In this document: piece by piece, positions 31,965 through 44,060 of the stretch
How the letters are laid out: every line of letters starts with the position of its first letter
Position numbering within the stretch: position 1 is the stretch's first letter
Origin: Prostheceraeus crozeri
Taxonomy: Eukaryota; Platyhelminthes; Polycladida; Euryleptidae
DNA: 64,000 bases
NCBI GenBank assembly: GCA_907163375.1
Contig: CAJQUW010010295.1
Location: forward strand, 248,001 to 312,000
Direction: 5' to 3'
Made by a program: the position numbers and the translations under genes
The notes under the pieces: generated by a model
What the model was told of the DNA's origin: nothing
What the model saw: the letters and a program-made list of their open reading frames with translations, nothing else
The model's database searches: none

Positions 31965-34575
31965 TATTTTTAATAAATTCACGCTCGGTTGTGAATAAAA
32001 TAGATGAACTTATCGCTCTTTCCTCTAACCTTCATCCTGACATCATTATTATATGTGAAACTTGGCTAAGTGATGAAATAAGTGATCATGTCTTAACAAT
32101 CCCCGGCTTTTCGAACTTATTCAGGTGTGACCGCGCAGATAGAAGACGTGGTGGTGGTACCTGCATTTATGTGCGTGATGGTCTGCCATGTGAAAGGTTG
32201 AATTTTCAAGATGATCAGAGTATCTGTACTGAACATGTCCGGTTAAAACTCCCTAAATTGCAATTGGTGCTTTTGGCTATACATTCCGCCTTCTATCAGT
32301 GTTGGTCAGTTCAAGGGTCTCAGTGATACCATGGTTGCAAATGTGGATACTGTACTAAATGACATGCCAAATAGTGAGATCGTTATTGCTGGCGACCTTA
32401 ATCAATGGCCTCTTAATTCTCTTGAATTGCAACTTGGCATAACTAATATAGTCCATGTTCCTACCCGCGGCTCGGCAGTTTTGGACAAAATTATTATGTC
32501 CGACCGAATGCTGAAAAGTTACAACCAACAGATCATTGGTCCACCACTTGGAAATTCGGATCATTCTACCGTATTCATTTCATCTAAAGTGTCTCCATGT
32601 GATATTCAAGTTACTCGTTTATGTAGAATCTTTGATTATAGGCAGAGCAATATATGAGAGCAATATTGACAATTTTGTGAATGTCTTGCAGTCTTTTTCG
32701 TGGCAGTATTTTTATAATTCAGACGCTACTTCAGATGAAAAATGTCAATACTTCCTTGAAATTATTGATGAAGTGAAATCTGTTATTCCTAGCTCTGTTA
32801 TTCCAATGACATCTTTTGACAAGCCCTGGGTAACCCCCGTGATTAAGGACCTGATCAATAAACGTTTTGCGGCATATCGAGCAAAGAACTTCGAACTTTA
32901 TAATCATTACAAGCTTAAGATAAAAACTCAAATTGAACGTGTGAAATCGATTTGGGCATCTCATACTCGCAATAACAAAAATGGTCTATGGGATATTGTA
33001 AACAACATTTCTAAAAAGAGCAAAAAAAAGGATCCTTTGCATAAAGTGACTTCACAATTTCAGTCTCCTATTGAAGCTGCGTGCCAGATCAATGACACAT
33101 TTGCCAAGAATTTTTCTGAACCAACTGACTGGGAGGAACTGGAATTTCGTCTACCCGTAGGTTCTTTGGTATCCTCCTGGAATGTAGATGTAACTGTACC
33201 TTTGATTGAACAGTCTCTATGTAAGTTGAATACCAAGAAGTCCTCAGGAAGTGAACATCTCTCGCCTCGCCTCCTGAAGGCTGCTTGTAAGGTGTTGGCT
33301 CCTCTTACTCACCTGATTTGCCTTTCCATCCAAACTATGCATGTGCCCACGATATGGAAATTGGCTGATATAACTCCAGTCCCGAAATCTCCTCGAGCTT
33401 CCATAAACGATTTTAGACCTATCTCAAAGTTACCTATTTTTGCGAAAATTCTTGAACGTTTCGTATTACAGTCAGTGAAGCAGCAACTACTAATCATGTA
33501 TGGACCTAATCAGTTTGGTTTTAAGCCTCAAACATCAACCCTCCATGCTCATATTACCATCCATGATTACATAACAAAAAGTCTGGACCAAGTCGACACA
33601 GCCGAAGTTATTATGGTAAGCTTCGATATTTCAAAAGCTTTCGATTCTCTTAATCATGGTTGCTTGGTTGAAACGTTGAAAAATGGAAATCTCCCACCAG
33701 CCTTCGTTCAATGGTGTGTCAGGTATTTGAAGGATCGACGCCAGAGAGTAGTACTGGATCCGAATTTTGTGAGTGACGAAACCTGTGTCCTGTCTGGAGT
33801 GCCTCAAGGCTCTGTCATCGCCCCATTCCTCTTTTCAGCGCATATGGGTGGGTACCTTGTCTCCGTCAAACGCTAATTATAGGATGATAAAATATGCTGA
33901 TGATATTATTTCATTAATTCCAGTCGAACGCGCGTGTACAACAATTACGCAGCAACTTATCGATGAGGAAATACGTCACGTAAATGCCTGGTGTCAACAA
34001 AACGGCCTCACCTTAAACGAAAGCAAAACTAGAATAATGATTATAAAGAAACAGTCTTTCGCATTTGATACGTCCTTTCTCAATTCACTCAAGGTCCTTG
34101 GTATTACTTATGATCAGCGTCTATCATGGGACATTCATACCGACAATCAATGCAAGAAAGCAGCACAAAGCTTATTCCTAATCCGATCCTTGAAAAAATT
34201 GCTACCGAAGAATGACCTTATTTGTGTTTACAAGCATTACGTGCTTCCAATTTTTGAGTATTGCAATCCACTTTTTATCGGCATCAATGATAGGAATAGT
34301 CGGAAGCTGGAGAAGACTCAAAGGCGTTTCCATCATGTTGTGTGTGGACTGCATTGCGATTGTAATAATTTTCCACTCCTCTTTACAAGAAGACAAACTC
34401 AGTCATTGAAACTCTTTTCTTCTATGTCGAATGCTAGCCACATTCTTTATTCTTTACTGCCGCCTTTGTTACAGCATTCGCATCACTACGCTGTACCGCT
34501 ATGTAAATCAGAAAGACGATTTAAATCATTTGTGCCAACTTGTACTACACTCTATAATCGAATGTTGATTTAATT
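31965..34575 (+). pseudogene. CR1-like LINE ORF2 (APE endonuclease plus reverse transcriptase)
   Basis: Reads LINSRSVVNKIDELI, then ETWLSDEISDHVLTIPGFS, RRGGGTCIYVRDGLP, IVIAGDLNQWP and GPPLGNSDHSTVF: the Glu, Asp-x-Asn and Ser-Asp-His motifs of an APE endonuclease. The reverse transcriptase follows with DITPVPKSPRASINDFRPIS, PNQFGFKPQTST, VSFDISKAFDSLNH (first catalytic Asp), VLSGVPQGSVIAPFLFS and KYADDIISLIP (catalytic Asp pair, near 33890), then LGITYDQRLSWDIHT and LPIFEYCNPLF. Four plus-strand frame segments (31965-32326, 32331-32640, 32640-33850, 33850-34575) imply three frame changes near 32325, 32645 and 33845. All catalytic residues are still present. Confidence 0.85.
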
Positions 34576-34745
34576 TATTGATCCTAACTTCTTGCTGATA
34601 AACTTTAATTGGTTTATGTGACTTATTTCACGAACGTTAAACGATTTATTCATTCTCATATGCATGAATTTCCTTTGATTTTGTACAACTTACTTTGTCT
34701 TGTGTGATTTTCATTCTGATGAATAAACGAGTATTATTATTATTT

Positions 34746-35699
34746 TTTTTGGTACACGACTCTTACGAGCCGGAGCATTTCTCAAGATCTCGGAATCCTA
34801 CCAGGATTATTATTATATTATTAATTATTATTATTATTTAAACCGGTTCTTGGGGGTAAGAACCATCTCCACACCTCCCTAGGAGTAAGTGGCATGTTTT
34901 TATACCACTTATACTAAGTTTTATTTCACTAAAGAGAGCTGTTCATAAAAAACGTTCATCTAAATTGCGAATAAGTTCAATCGATTCTCATGCCTTCCAA
35001 TCTGGTCATCCATGAGCCCGCCATACATCATTCGAAAGCTCATATTCTCAGCTTTCAAATAAGCTATCATAAACTTGTATCCGTTATTGTGTCGTTTGGA
35101 CAGTACTCAAAACGCAAATATCACTCAATTTACAAATCGTTATTTTTCAATGAGAAAATACGTGTATGTGAATGTGAGTATGATTATTAATGGATCACAC
35201 AAGAGGAGAACGAGTATTCTCTGAGCTGTCTTTTGATGTATGGCTCATCGAAATCGATGGATCGGGAGAGAAATAATGATGCCGCAAAATTATCAAAAAA
35301 ATCTTTTGTTTAAGATGAAAAGTATTTGAAGATATCATATTCGGCCAATTTTTCATTAAAGGTTTTCGTGTTTGGTCTCTTTAGAATCCTTACGATGCAT
35401 GAAGTAAGAATAATGTAAGTGTTATTCAAATCAGTTCAAAAAGTTCTTTTTCAAACTTCATTCAACATTTTCTCATGACAGCTTAAGCACGCGAACACCG
35501 TTGCAAGGTCAACATTGCTGACTCCAGAGATGGAAACCGGCCGCTGGCCTTACCGGTGTAGGCTGGCACAGACCGGCTTTTACTTTTTTATGTAATCAGC
35601 AAATTTATCACCAAACAAGAGATTTCTTTGTTAAGGGAGCGCTTTTTGATCACTCAGTGAAGCCAATTTAACTTTACGCTCTCTACCTTTTCTTTTTGT
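34746..35699. other. Anonymous stretch with (ATT)n
   Basis: An ATT-rich simple repeat occupies about 34735-34842, partly the LINE tail. A small inverted repeat, GGTTCTTGGGGGTAAGAACC, lies near 34846. No gene is recognised. Confidence 0.35.
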
Positions 35700-38600
35700 C
35701 TAAGAAATGGATTTCTCGTAAACTTTTTCTTGCAAAAATTTTTATATTCAAGTTCTGTTGAATGAATTATGTTTAAATCCAGACGATCCTTTGCCGAACG
35801 GTGATAATAAATATTCTCTAGTGAATGATAATATTGATGATATCATCAGGTATTACTCTGATTACATTGGTGAACATTTCAGAATTAAATGCACTGACAA
35901 AAATAGTAAACTTCCAAAAATGTTCTGGTTGCCTAAGCTGCACAAGAATCCATACAAATTTCGTTTTATAGCTAGCGCTAAAAGTTGTAGCACGAAACAG
36001 CTATCTTATTCACAAGGGACTGGCGATTATCCGTCAGCATTTTAAGAATTATTGTGACTCGATCCGCAATAGTAGCGGAATTAATTGCTTTTGGAGTGTC
36101 CTTTCAAGCATCGAATTCCTCATAAAGATAGGAAATAAATATTTTTGATCTTCAGGTGTTTGATTTTTCTACAGTATATACTAATCTGAAGTAAATAGAA
36201 GCTATCAATCATATTTTTGCTTTGTTAGACATAATTTTCAGTAAGAAATTTATGTGCACTGGTTACGACAAAAGTTTTCTTTCAAACAGTAGATATAGTG
36301 GTTATTACTTTCACGAAAGACTCGTTCAAAGCTGCTATTAAGTTTATTATATAAGAGGCGTCCCTGTGCAAACGGAAAGTCGGCCAAAGTCTGGGCCGAA
36401 GTCGGCAAACAATTTCGGCCCGAACGCGACGTGTCCGGACGCCCCTAAGTTGGCCCGGGTTCGGCTGGTCGACTTCGGCCCGTAGTGTATTGACCGTTTG
36501 TAGCGGGTCGATTTGTTGTGGCCGAATCCAGTCCGCGAGATCTGCCTTGGGTTGCCTTGACCTAACCACATGCAATAAGCAATAACAACTACTCAGATGA
36601 TGAAACTTACCTAGATTGAGTCCACTGAAGGTCAATTTGTAAACGTAGACATCGTGATTCAGGTTGATTGTAACTCAAACAAGTTTAAATCTTGAATACA
36701 ATGGATAATAACAATCATATCCAGTGGTATTCAAAACTATCGTAGATGAGGTTCATTTATTCTGCTCCTAAATTTTGATGTCTGAAACCAACAAAATTCA
36801 TTATAAGCGAATTTAGATAGTATAAAACGTAGGCAAACTGAGAACAATGATGTAAAACATAAACCATGTAGAGCTCTATAACGACACATAATAGAGAAGT
36901 ATATGACACAGAAATGAACATTAATTTATTGTAAGATGAAAGAAGGTGATAATTAATCTAAACTATTTTTATATTTCATCATTCCAATCATTTACAACAG
37001 CACGAATAATCGACAACACATTTTCCCAGGGTGGACAACATGCCGTTAAAGCAGAAAGTCCGATGAATTTGATGTTTAATTTAAAATGATTTCTCCTTTT
37101 GCTGAAATAAATAACAACGTACCGCAAGATGGCTTACTTACACATCCAAACCAACCATGTAGTGAAACATTCGAACCTGTGACTTATTTTCAAAGTTTGC
37201 GACTTGTTGCCAAACAGGGTTGAGAAGGGAAGAACGTGGTCCCGGCGGAAATTCACATTTCAAGGAGGCCCAAAAACGCCAACAAAATAATACTTAAGCC
37301 GAGCTATTACTAATACAAATCCGCTAGAAAATTCTTATCCCTTAAATATTAGAAAAAAATTTTCAATCCCAATTCACGACTTTATATTTTAAATAAAACT
37401 TCTTGTAATGACACCCGACTTCCTGCATGCTGACTAGATCACGGGAATAACCCTATGCTGGCAAAATTAAAACATTCGGAGGCAGTGACAAGAATAGCCC
37501 TAAAACATATTTGCACATTACAAAATACTGTCGATCACATCAGTCAGTTACAAAGAATCGCAAAAAATTACTTGTCACAGTCGGCAGACGATGAAACGTC
37601 AGGTGTCATTTCATGAAGTTTTATTCAATATGTAAGGTCGTAAATTGTGAGTGAAATTCTGCTTTTTTTCAACCAATGGCAAACCTCCCGTGAGACTATA
37701 AACTGAAACATTGGCATACACACGGAAATTAAATGTCATGAATAATTACATTGGTATGGCATAATTTTCTCCTTTTAATTTTTTTGTTTGCTCTTAAGAA
37801 TGCTTTCAATTGCCTCAACTCTTTTTCAAGTGCAATAGGCCTATAAAACAACCCACTGCCTAAGTATACTATATTACATGTAGGCCTGACAAAACGACAG
37901 ACGGCTTGCTCACAAGCTACATTATCGAAGGCATCATCAGCGAATTGAATTTTTTAAGATGGAGGACATTCATGTTTATTCACCACTCCTGTTTTTAGGA
38001 AATATGCTTCAATATCAAGGATCGAACTTTCCATCTCCTATCAACGATCCTGATGAATCACGCGATTAATTCTTTAATCAAATACACATTTTATTTTGTA
38101 ACTTCAGAACAATTAGAATGGTTGGCTTAGAATCTGTTACTATACAAGTTACCTATTGATGCGGTTTATTCACCTGATTTACGAGTACGATTTATTTGCT
38201 ACTCACATGTCTTAATATTGTTGACAATCCATATATACTCCATTTAGGTACTCATATATCCGCGGTGATGATCTTTCACAAAGGATGTCAACATATATAC
38301 TATCTTCAATGAATAGAGAACACTGCACCGTCAGCTGTTCGACGAGTTGATTCACACCCATACACACCGCATGAGGAATCCGTGAACTAACTGATAGACG
38401 TAGCGCGCGGCGAAGAAATGCATTGCAATGTTCGAATTCGGGAGGCTCGCCATCATGAAGACATGATAATCCCTTTTAGAATAGGTCAGAAATATACATT
38501 AGGTAATTACAGTGGTCGGGATGTATTAGAATGAAGTCATGCTTTATAAATAATCATGAAAACTGACTATCGTACATGCATACTCGTGAAACATCGGAAA

Positions 38601-39155
38601 ATGATGGCATTTCCACCTGAGCGCCTTATACGGACTTCTAAATATAGTACCCAATACAGGATTCCCGTCACAGTGCGATTAATCGCTATGTTCCGAAATC
38701 AGCTACGTTTTTCGTGTTGCCGAAGTTCTGCCGAAAGTCGATTGACCGAATTATGACGCACTTGTGCCGACATTCATAAAAATGTGTGCTTATAAAAACA
38801 TTTCTATTTATTTCAAATTAAAACACCTTTCGCAGTTCATATCATAACACAGATAATATAAATTACAATAGAAACTTCATTTGAATTGAAACTGCTCAAG
38901 ATGGCCGAAGAGTCGCACTATGCTGTTGTCGACCCGGACACGGTCCGACATTTACGTTTGCACAGGGGCATATCACTTTTGGAGGATTTGTCTTCAGACA
39001 GTATAAGGGAATCTCTATGGGTGGCAATTGACATGACCCTCTTCTAGCGGACCTCTAATTTAATTCGCGGTGATAAAATTGGACTTGCAAGGCTCCTCTC
39101 GAATACTTCTAGGTATATTGATGATTTTTGTATAGTTAACTATCAATCATTTTCA
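35700..39155 (+). mobile_element. Penelope-like reverse transcriptase, split by a DNA transposon
   Basis: Upstream part (about 35715-36352): KLPKMFWLPKLHKNPYKFRF and FIASAKSCSTKQLS (fingers), then VFDFSTVYTNLK (first catalytic Asp region) and KKFMCTGYDKSFLS, and finally DSFKAAIKFII. Downstream part (about 38970-39155): ITFGGFVFRQYKGISMGGN (the QxxGxxMG block) and SRYIDDFCIVNYQSF (Tyr-Ile-Asp-Asp catalytic motif). The halves meet at exactly the right place in the reverse-transcriptase order, with 2.6 kb of foreign DNA between. Both halves carry other breaks. The thumb and any GIY-YIG domain are not found downstream. It belongs to the same broad family as the scrap at 12487-12860. Confidence 0.75.
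36362..38967. mobile_element. Non-autonomous DNA transposon with 13-bp inverted ends, inside a reverse transcriptase
   Basis: Left end 36362-36374 CCCTGTGCAAACG; right end 38955-38967 CGTTTGCACAGGG, a perfect 13-bp terminal inverted repeat. The similarity continues inward (GGAAAGTCGG versus GTAAATGTCGG in inverted orientation). The first 130 bp are rich in GTCGGC, CGGCCC and GGCCGAA motifs, and the last 250 bp also contain GCCGAAG- and GTCGAC-type motifs, which suggests subterminal transposase sites. The interior shows no transposase or other ORF. The element interrupts a reverse-transcriptase gene between residues KFII and ITFGG. No clear target-site duplication is seen, so the superfamily (hAT-like, MULE-like or other) is unresolved. 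Confidence 0.72.
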
Positions 39156-41907
39156 ATTGTTTGTTATATGGAGGGGCTCATATTTTCTTCCCTCCTTTTT
39201 TGTTATTACATCATCAGTGTTTCTTTGGTGTTGCGATAATACCACAGTTCATTACAGAGACTTTTAATATATGTTTTTTCACATATCAAATATCCTTGAA
39301 TCATAAGGTCAGTGAACTTATTGCCGTAAACAATATTCAGCATGGCAGATTTGAATGATTCATTTGTTTTCTAATGTATGCAAAGAAGATCCTTTCACTG
39401 AACTCCTGTAAAGTCCTGATTACATTCGCAGCAAATCGATGTCACCAAGGATAAAGCAAATCATACTGATTGCAAACTCGAGCGAAATTAAGAAATTCAT
39501 GATAATTCTATGATCAGCGCGAAAATATCTGTGGCAGCTCAGACCCTCTATTGAATAGACGTTGTTCGATATCTTCATTGAGGACAACTGAGTCGGTTTC
39601 AATCTTCAACCATGATGTCAAATATGCAGAAGTAGGTAAATATTATGTTTTTTAATATTTCACAGTCCTTGGATGACAACCTATCAAGGAGATCTTTTGA
39701 GAACACAGGCCCATTAGCTGTTGGAGATGCAATGGATCGCATTTCAAATAGTCTGTATTACTTGACGAATATTGTTCAATTTTCATTTACAAAATGTGAC
39801 TTTAATTGATATCTAACGTTTGTTAAGTCTTTGTTTAAGCGTGTAGAAAAGTACTTCGTGAGACGCTAAAATAAATTTAAATAGAAATCGAACAGATGAT
39901 TGCGCGAGGATAAAATTCCAAGAAACTATAATTTCCTTTAAACTAAGTCTTTTTAATCTGCTAGCCGTTGACATTTATCTCTCGAATGTGCAATATTGTG
40001 TCATAGAGCTTGAGATGTTGTCATAATGGTTAATTATCGTGACTGTTGTGGCTTTATATATCTCATTGACCAAGCATAAACATGAAATAGTTAACAAACT
40101 TTTCAACAGAGTCATTTTGTTCTTTGTCAACCACGTCTTGGAGTTTTGCTGCACTATCTAGCATCTTTTATGCAGTTAATTCCTTAGTGTGATATTAAAA
40201 TTGTCTCTATTTGAAACACGTGAAAACAATTGATTGTAATTGATACAAATAATATTCATATTACGTTCGAGCTTGATGGTTTCTACGTTTCTACGCTCTA
40301 TGTCTTCATCTGGAACACGTGAACACACTTCATATGTTGTAGTAGTAAGCTGTCATTTCAATTGGTTGATGTATGAGAAAATGCATCATTATCAAGTTTT
40401 TGGGTTGAACTATGAACTTCAGTTGATCAGAAGTGTTTGTTTGAACTGCAAGGATGAGGGATTTGAGCAATTTATAGAGAATCGCAGTCAATAATTGAAT
40501 GAAGGATTTAGAACTTGATCTCATGACCTGGGCCTTGTCAACTCCTTGATTCTGTCATTTATGTTTTGTATCGAGTGTTTGACATATGCTTTACACCAAG
40601 CGTTTGTAGAAGAAAGCCGATGAAACCGGATGGACATGGGAAGGCGGCGTCAACAGACGGTAAAATCATAAAGCTTTCTTTGTCTGTCTATCTAACCTTG
40701 GGGTAGATGAAGGTCGCAAACGAAGGAGGTCATGGCGAGAGTGCATCAGTCGGGAACTGTTGCAGGGATAAGTCATCAATGACTGATGATAAAGGCGGTA
40801 AATAACCAAAAACAAAAGAAAAATGAGCAAATAGCAGAGAGAGCGTAGAGCGGCGAAGTTGCTGTTGATGTATTCGAAGAGACTATGAATCAGCGAACAC
40901 ATTGATGTAAAAAATCATTGCAAGGAGTCCAAATAACAAAACAGTGAGCGAAGGGAAGTTACTGAGCCCGAGACAGAGGACATACGTCCTTCCTGTCAGA
41001 CCGCTAGGCAGTGAATGAAACGATGAATTGAATGAAATGAGCGATTCTTGATCACATCACAACGCAGCCCATATTTCTCAGCCACTGATGAAGAAATTAT
41101 TAGTCGTTGAGAAGCTTAAGTATCGTTGATTTTCCTAACGATGTAAAATATGTGTATCCGGATATAACACCACGTGCAAAACTTTTGTAACCCGTGACAT
41201 AATCACAAGCGATGGGATCACAATCACGGAGTGGAGATGAGGTCGCCTAAATCGAAGCGTTGCGAGGCAAGTGATCACTGTCATCGCTTGTAACGTGCAC
41301 TATTAACGCACGAATAATAGAGCGTATATGAGGAATATTATTGCCAAGCAAATTTGACGATCGATATCTTAGGCACGGCATTGCTTGAGCGACCGAACAA
41401 CTTAGTCATGCGTCATGCGAAATTAAAACAGCCGAACGATGTCAGCTTAGACGCAAGGCAACATCTGATTGACAAGATGGAACATAATGATGGCCTGCAT
41501 GCATTTATTGCACTCGATGGCCTTATTGGATGCTCTACATACTACATGTCTTACCCGAACGTTTGTTATCCTTGCTATAAGTTCCTGTGTTATGATTGCA
41601 GTCATAATGAATTAATAATAAGGAAACTCGAACTGAGACCAATCAATAAATTGGTAAATTTTTTCAAGGATCTCCATTTAAGGAATCATACTTGATATTG
41701 ACGTGATATTCCAATATTTCCCAGTAATCATCCTGGTGATATAATAGCACAATTTAGGACATGTCATGGACATTTGGCTAAGTTTTTATATTTACCAGAA
41801 GCAGGGTTTTTCAGAAAAATCTACAACTGCGCAAAATTTGGCATTTCGACTGGATTTCCACTGCTTCCCGTGGGCAGGGATGCATCATTCTTCTGGGACA
41901 AAGATTC
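39156..41907. other. Anonymous stretch
   Basis: About 2.7 kb without a recognised gene. A plus-strand frame at 41354-41695 encodes 113 residues (starting MTIDILGTALLERPNNLVMR, with a Cys-rich part YPCYKFLCYDCSHNE) ending 210 bases before the next transposon. It matches nothing I know and could be chance. Confidence 0.3.
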
Positions 41908-42787
41908 CAGGCTGTCTAGTGCGTCATTTTTTTCATTTTTTTGGTGACATATCATTTTATTTCATTTTTTTGCTGCTGCTGTCATTTTTTTCATTTTTCT
42001 TCGAAATCATGCATTCTCAAATAGATTTTCGTAAATTGCCGAATACTAGCCTAGTTCAAAATTTATCCTTAGAGATATCAGCTCTCCACTTTTTGGATTT
42101 TATGATTTTGTTGACTAATGCACTGAACTTCAGATGTCGTATAACTTGATGGAGAATCATTAAACTTCCGCAACACTCTGTTTTTTGGGCTATTCATTAT
42201 CTTATGGGTGATTTTCAACGAAAATCAAAATCAACGAACCACAGGAAACATCCTGTAGCATTTAACAATAAATGTAGAGTGTAGACATATTTCATTGTAT
42301 TTCCCTTCGATGATTTTCCTTCTTGTCATTTAAGTCAGTTAAAAAATACCTGAGGTCAGTATTTTGTTTTTGTTATAAATGCTGCTCGGATGATTTCACT
42401 TGAATTAACCTAACATTGACTTCGGACCTATGTTCTATGCAACCAAGTCCGTGTATGCAACACATAAAACAAGAAATGAGAGGACAATTTTGCTTTATTC
42501 CCGTGACTTCGTTATCATCGTTCAACAAGTGTGACTTTGTTTGTTATCATTTTTAAATTAGTGTGACTTTAAATACAAAATAGTGTTTGAATTAAATACA
42601 AAACAATCCATAAAAGAGCTGAGATTGGATCGAAGCTAGTGTGTGATACGCTATATTGTTCGATTCTTAGTGGATACTTTATAATTTCTTTCATTTTTCC
42701 GCCCCCAAAATTCCTTTTTTTCATTTTTTTCTTGAAAAATTGGTCATTTTTTCTCATTTTTTGACTTTTTATTCGGTAGACAGCCTG
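41908..42787. mobile_element. 880-bp non-autonomous DNA transposon, 11-bp TIR, 6-bp TSD
   Basis: Left end CAGGCTGTCTA (41908-41918) and right end TAGACAGCCTG (42777-42787) are perfect inverted repeats. AGATTC lies directly outside both ends (41902-41907 and 42788-42793), a 6-bp target-site duplication. Subterminal sequence is dominated by T-rich TCATTTTTTT motifs at both ends. No transposase frame is present. The right 140 bp is nearly identical to 20754-20901. A scrap of about 55 bp near 42520-42575 matches the 5' end of the RTE-like LINE region at 20325-20375. The clean ends and duplication suggest a relatively recent insertion. Confidence 0.85.
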
Positions 42788-42793
42788 AGATTC

Positions 42794-43499
42794 GCTAATT
42801 TTTTTCAGTCATGACTGAATTTCTGATAATCTTTTTTCATTTCCTTTAAAATATAATTTGTTAGGTAATATGTAGCGGAACAAGCAAATTTTAATTACCT
42901 ACATACAAAGCATCTGATTGTCACATGTTTAATGACAATATTACTGAGTTTCTTGCTTTGCATTTTACTTAAGACAGTAGGACATAATGCGTTCTCTTCA
43001 AAGAGTGCATGTGAATTTAAAAGGTGCGCTGTGAAACCATCCAGATAAATATGCAATGCGATTTGCATGCAAACGCGCTGTACCATACTTCCTACAGCCG
43101 AGTAAATTTCAGCGAGCCTGCTTAAATGCGCAAAAAGTGAGCTGTTTTACATTTTCTTCATGCAATTTATTGTTCTTAACTTTGATGCCTGTTTTTTTTA
43201 TCCTTCACTCAATATGACTTAATTTTGACTTACTAAACATGCACCCAACAATTGCTCCATCATATGCCTCTGGACAATGCAATTTTGCAATGTGTGTGAT
43301 TTCTGTGCCTTGAGAAGAAGGATAATCTAAGTTTGGAAAATTTGATATCAACCAACGCCAACATTATCCCTGACAATGCGATTTCCGAACTACTGGTAGA
43401 TGTTCGAGCATGCACAAATTCAGTGTCCCGACGACAAGAATTGCAAGATAAATCACTATTGGGCATCGGTGTGCGCGAATGAGCGCTACCCAATTCTTT
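42794..43499. other. Anonymous stretch
   Basis: No recognised gene. It may include the decayed start of the coding-like region that follows. Confidence 0.25.
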
Positions 43500-44060
43500 C
43501 AAATCTTGCGAGATTCTGTCTCATATGGTAACGCCGAGGTCTTCAGTGAGAGATAGCCTGACCAAAAAGAGGCAATGGCTCGATGAGTACTTTGTAAAAG
43601 CACTTTTGTTTTGCAGGTCTAGCTTGTGGGTGAACGATGGGATTACTATGACTTCACAATTACGGAAACATTGCGTCAAATGACAAAATATGCCCGAACG
43701 GCATATAGAAGCTGTGAATAGAAGCTGAGAAAACAGCTGAAGATAAACAAAAAGAAGAAGTATTGCGAAAGCATCAAGAGTTCTTGAGCAAACAATGGGT
43801 AATTTAGAAGAAATTGAAAATCATCAACTCTTCGATGGAAGAAATATAAAGTAGATTAGAACGTGGAATATTCTACAGAGGGAGTTGAAGCGTGCTGAAG
43901 CTTTGGAATCGGCCTTTTCGCAACCGCGTCAGCAATTAAAGGAGGCACAGAACTACTCCATAAGCGAGAAATCGTGGAGAAACGCATTGCTTCAAATACC
44001 TTTTCTATCTCAACTAATGATTCTTCATACCTAAGACGAAAAAGAAAAGTAGAGTGACTT
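43500..44060 (+). pseudogene. Decayed coding-like region, coiled-coil character
   Basis: Several short plus-strand frames in succession look protein-like: RDSLTKKRQWLDEYFV, then ERWDYYDFTITETLRQMTKY, then AEKTAEDKQKEEVLRKHQEF, then QRELKRAEALESAFSQPRQQ and HKREIVEKRIASNTFSIS, ending RRKRKVE and a stop. The order, high charge and heptad-like spacing suggest one old gene with several frame changes and stops. I do not recognise the family. It could be an accessory ORF of a transposon. Confidence 0.35.

Larger units (their letters stand above)
30300..34745 (+). mobile_element. CR1-like LINE, nearly full length, broken
   Basis: A two-ORF non-LTR retrotransposon on the plus strand: a 5' region of roughly 500 bp, ORF1 from 30798, ORF2 from about 31965 to 34575, and a 3' end GAATAAACGAGTATTATTATT near 34721-34743. 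ORF1 with a coiled coil and RRM-like half, an APE-type endonuclease, and the polymerase wording place it in the CR1/Jockey group. The 5' boundary is uncertain. Several stops and frame changes make it non-autonomous now. It is old enough to have about half a dozen breaks but keeps all domains in order. Confidence 0.82.

Noticed and set aside
36282-36635. 117-residue minus-strand frame at the left end of the nested transposon
   Set aside because: It spans the junction between the reverse transcriptase and the inserted element, and is explained by the GC-rich subterminal repeats.
41354-41695. 113-residue plus-strand frame with a Cys-rich centre
   Set aside because: No splice signals, no homology recognised and no conserved neighbour; noted in the gap entry but not called as a gene.
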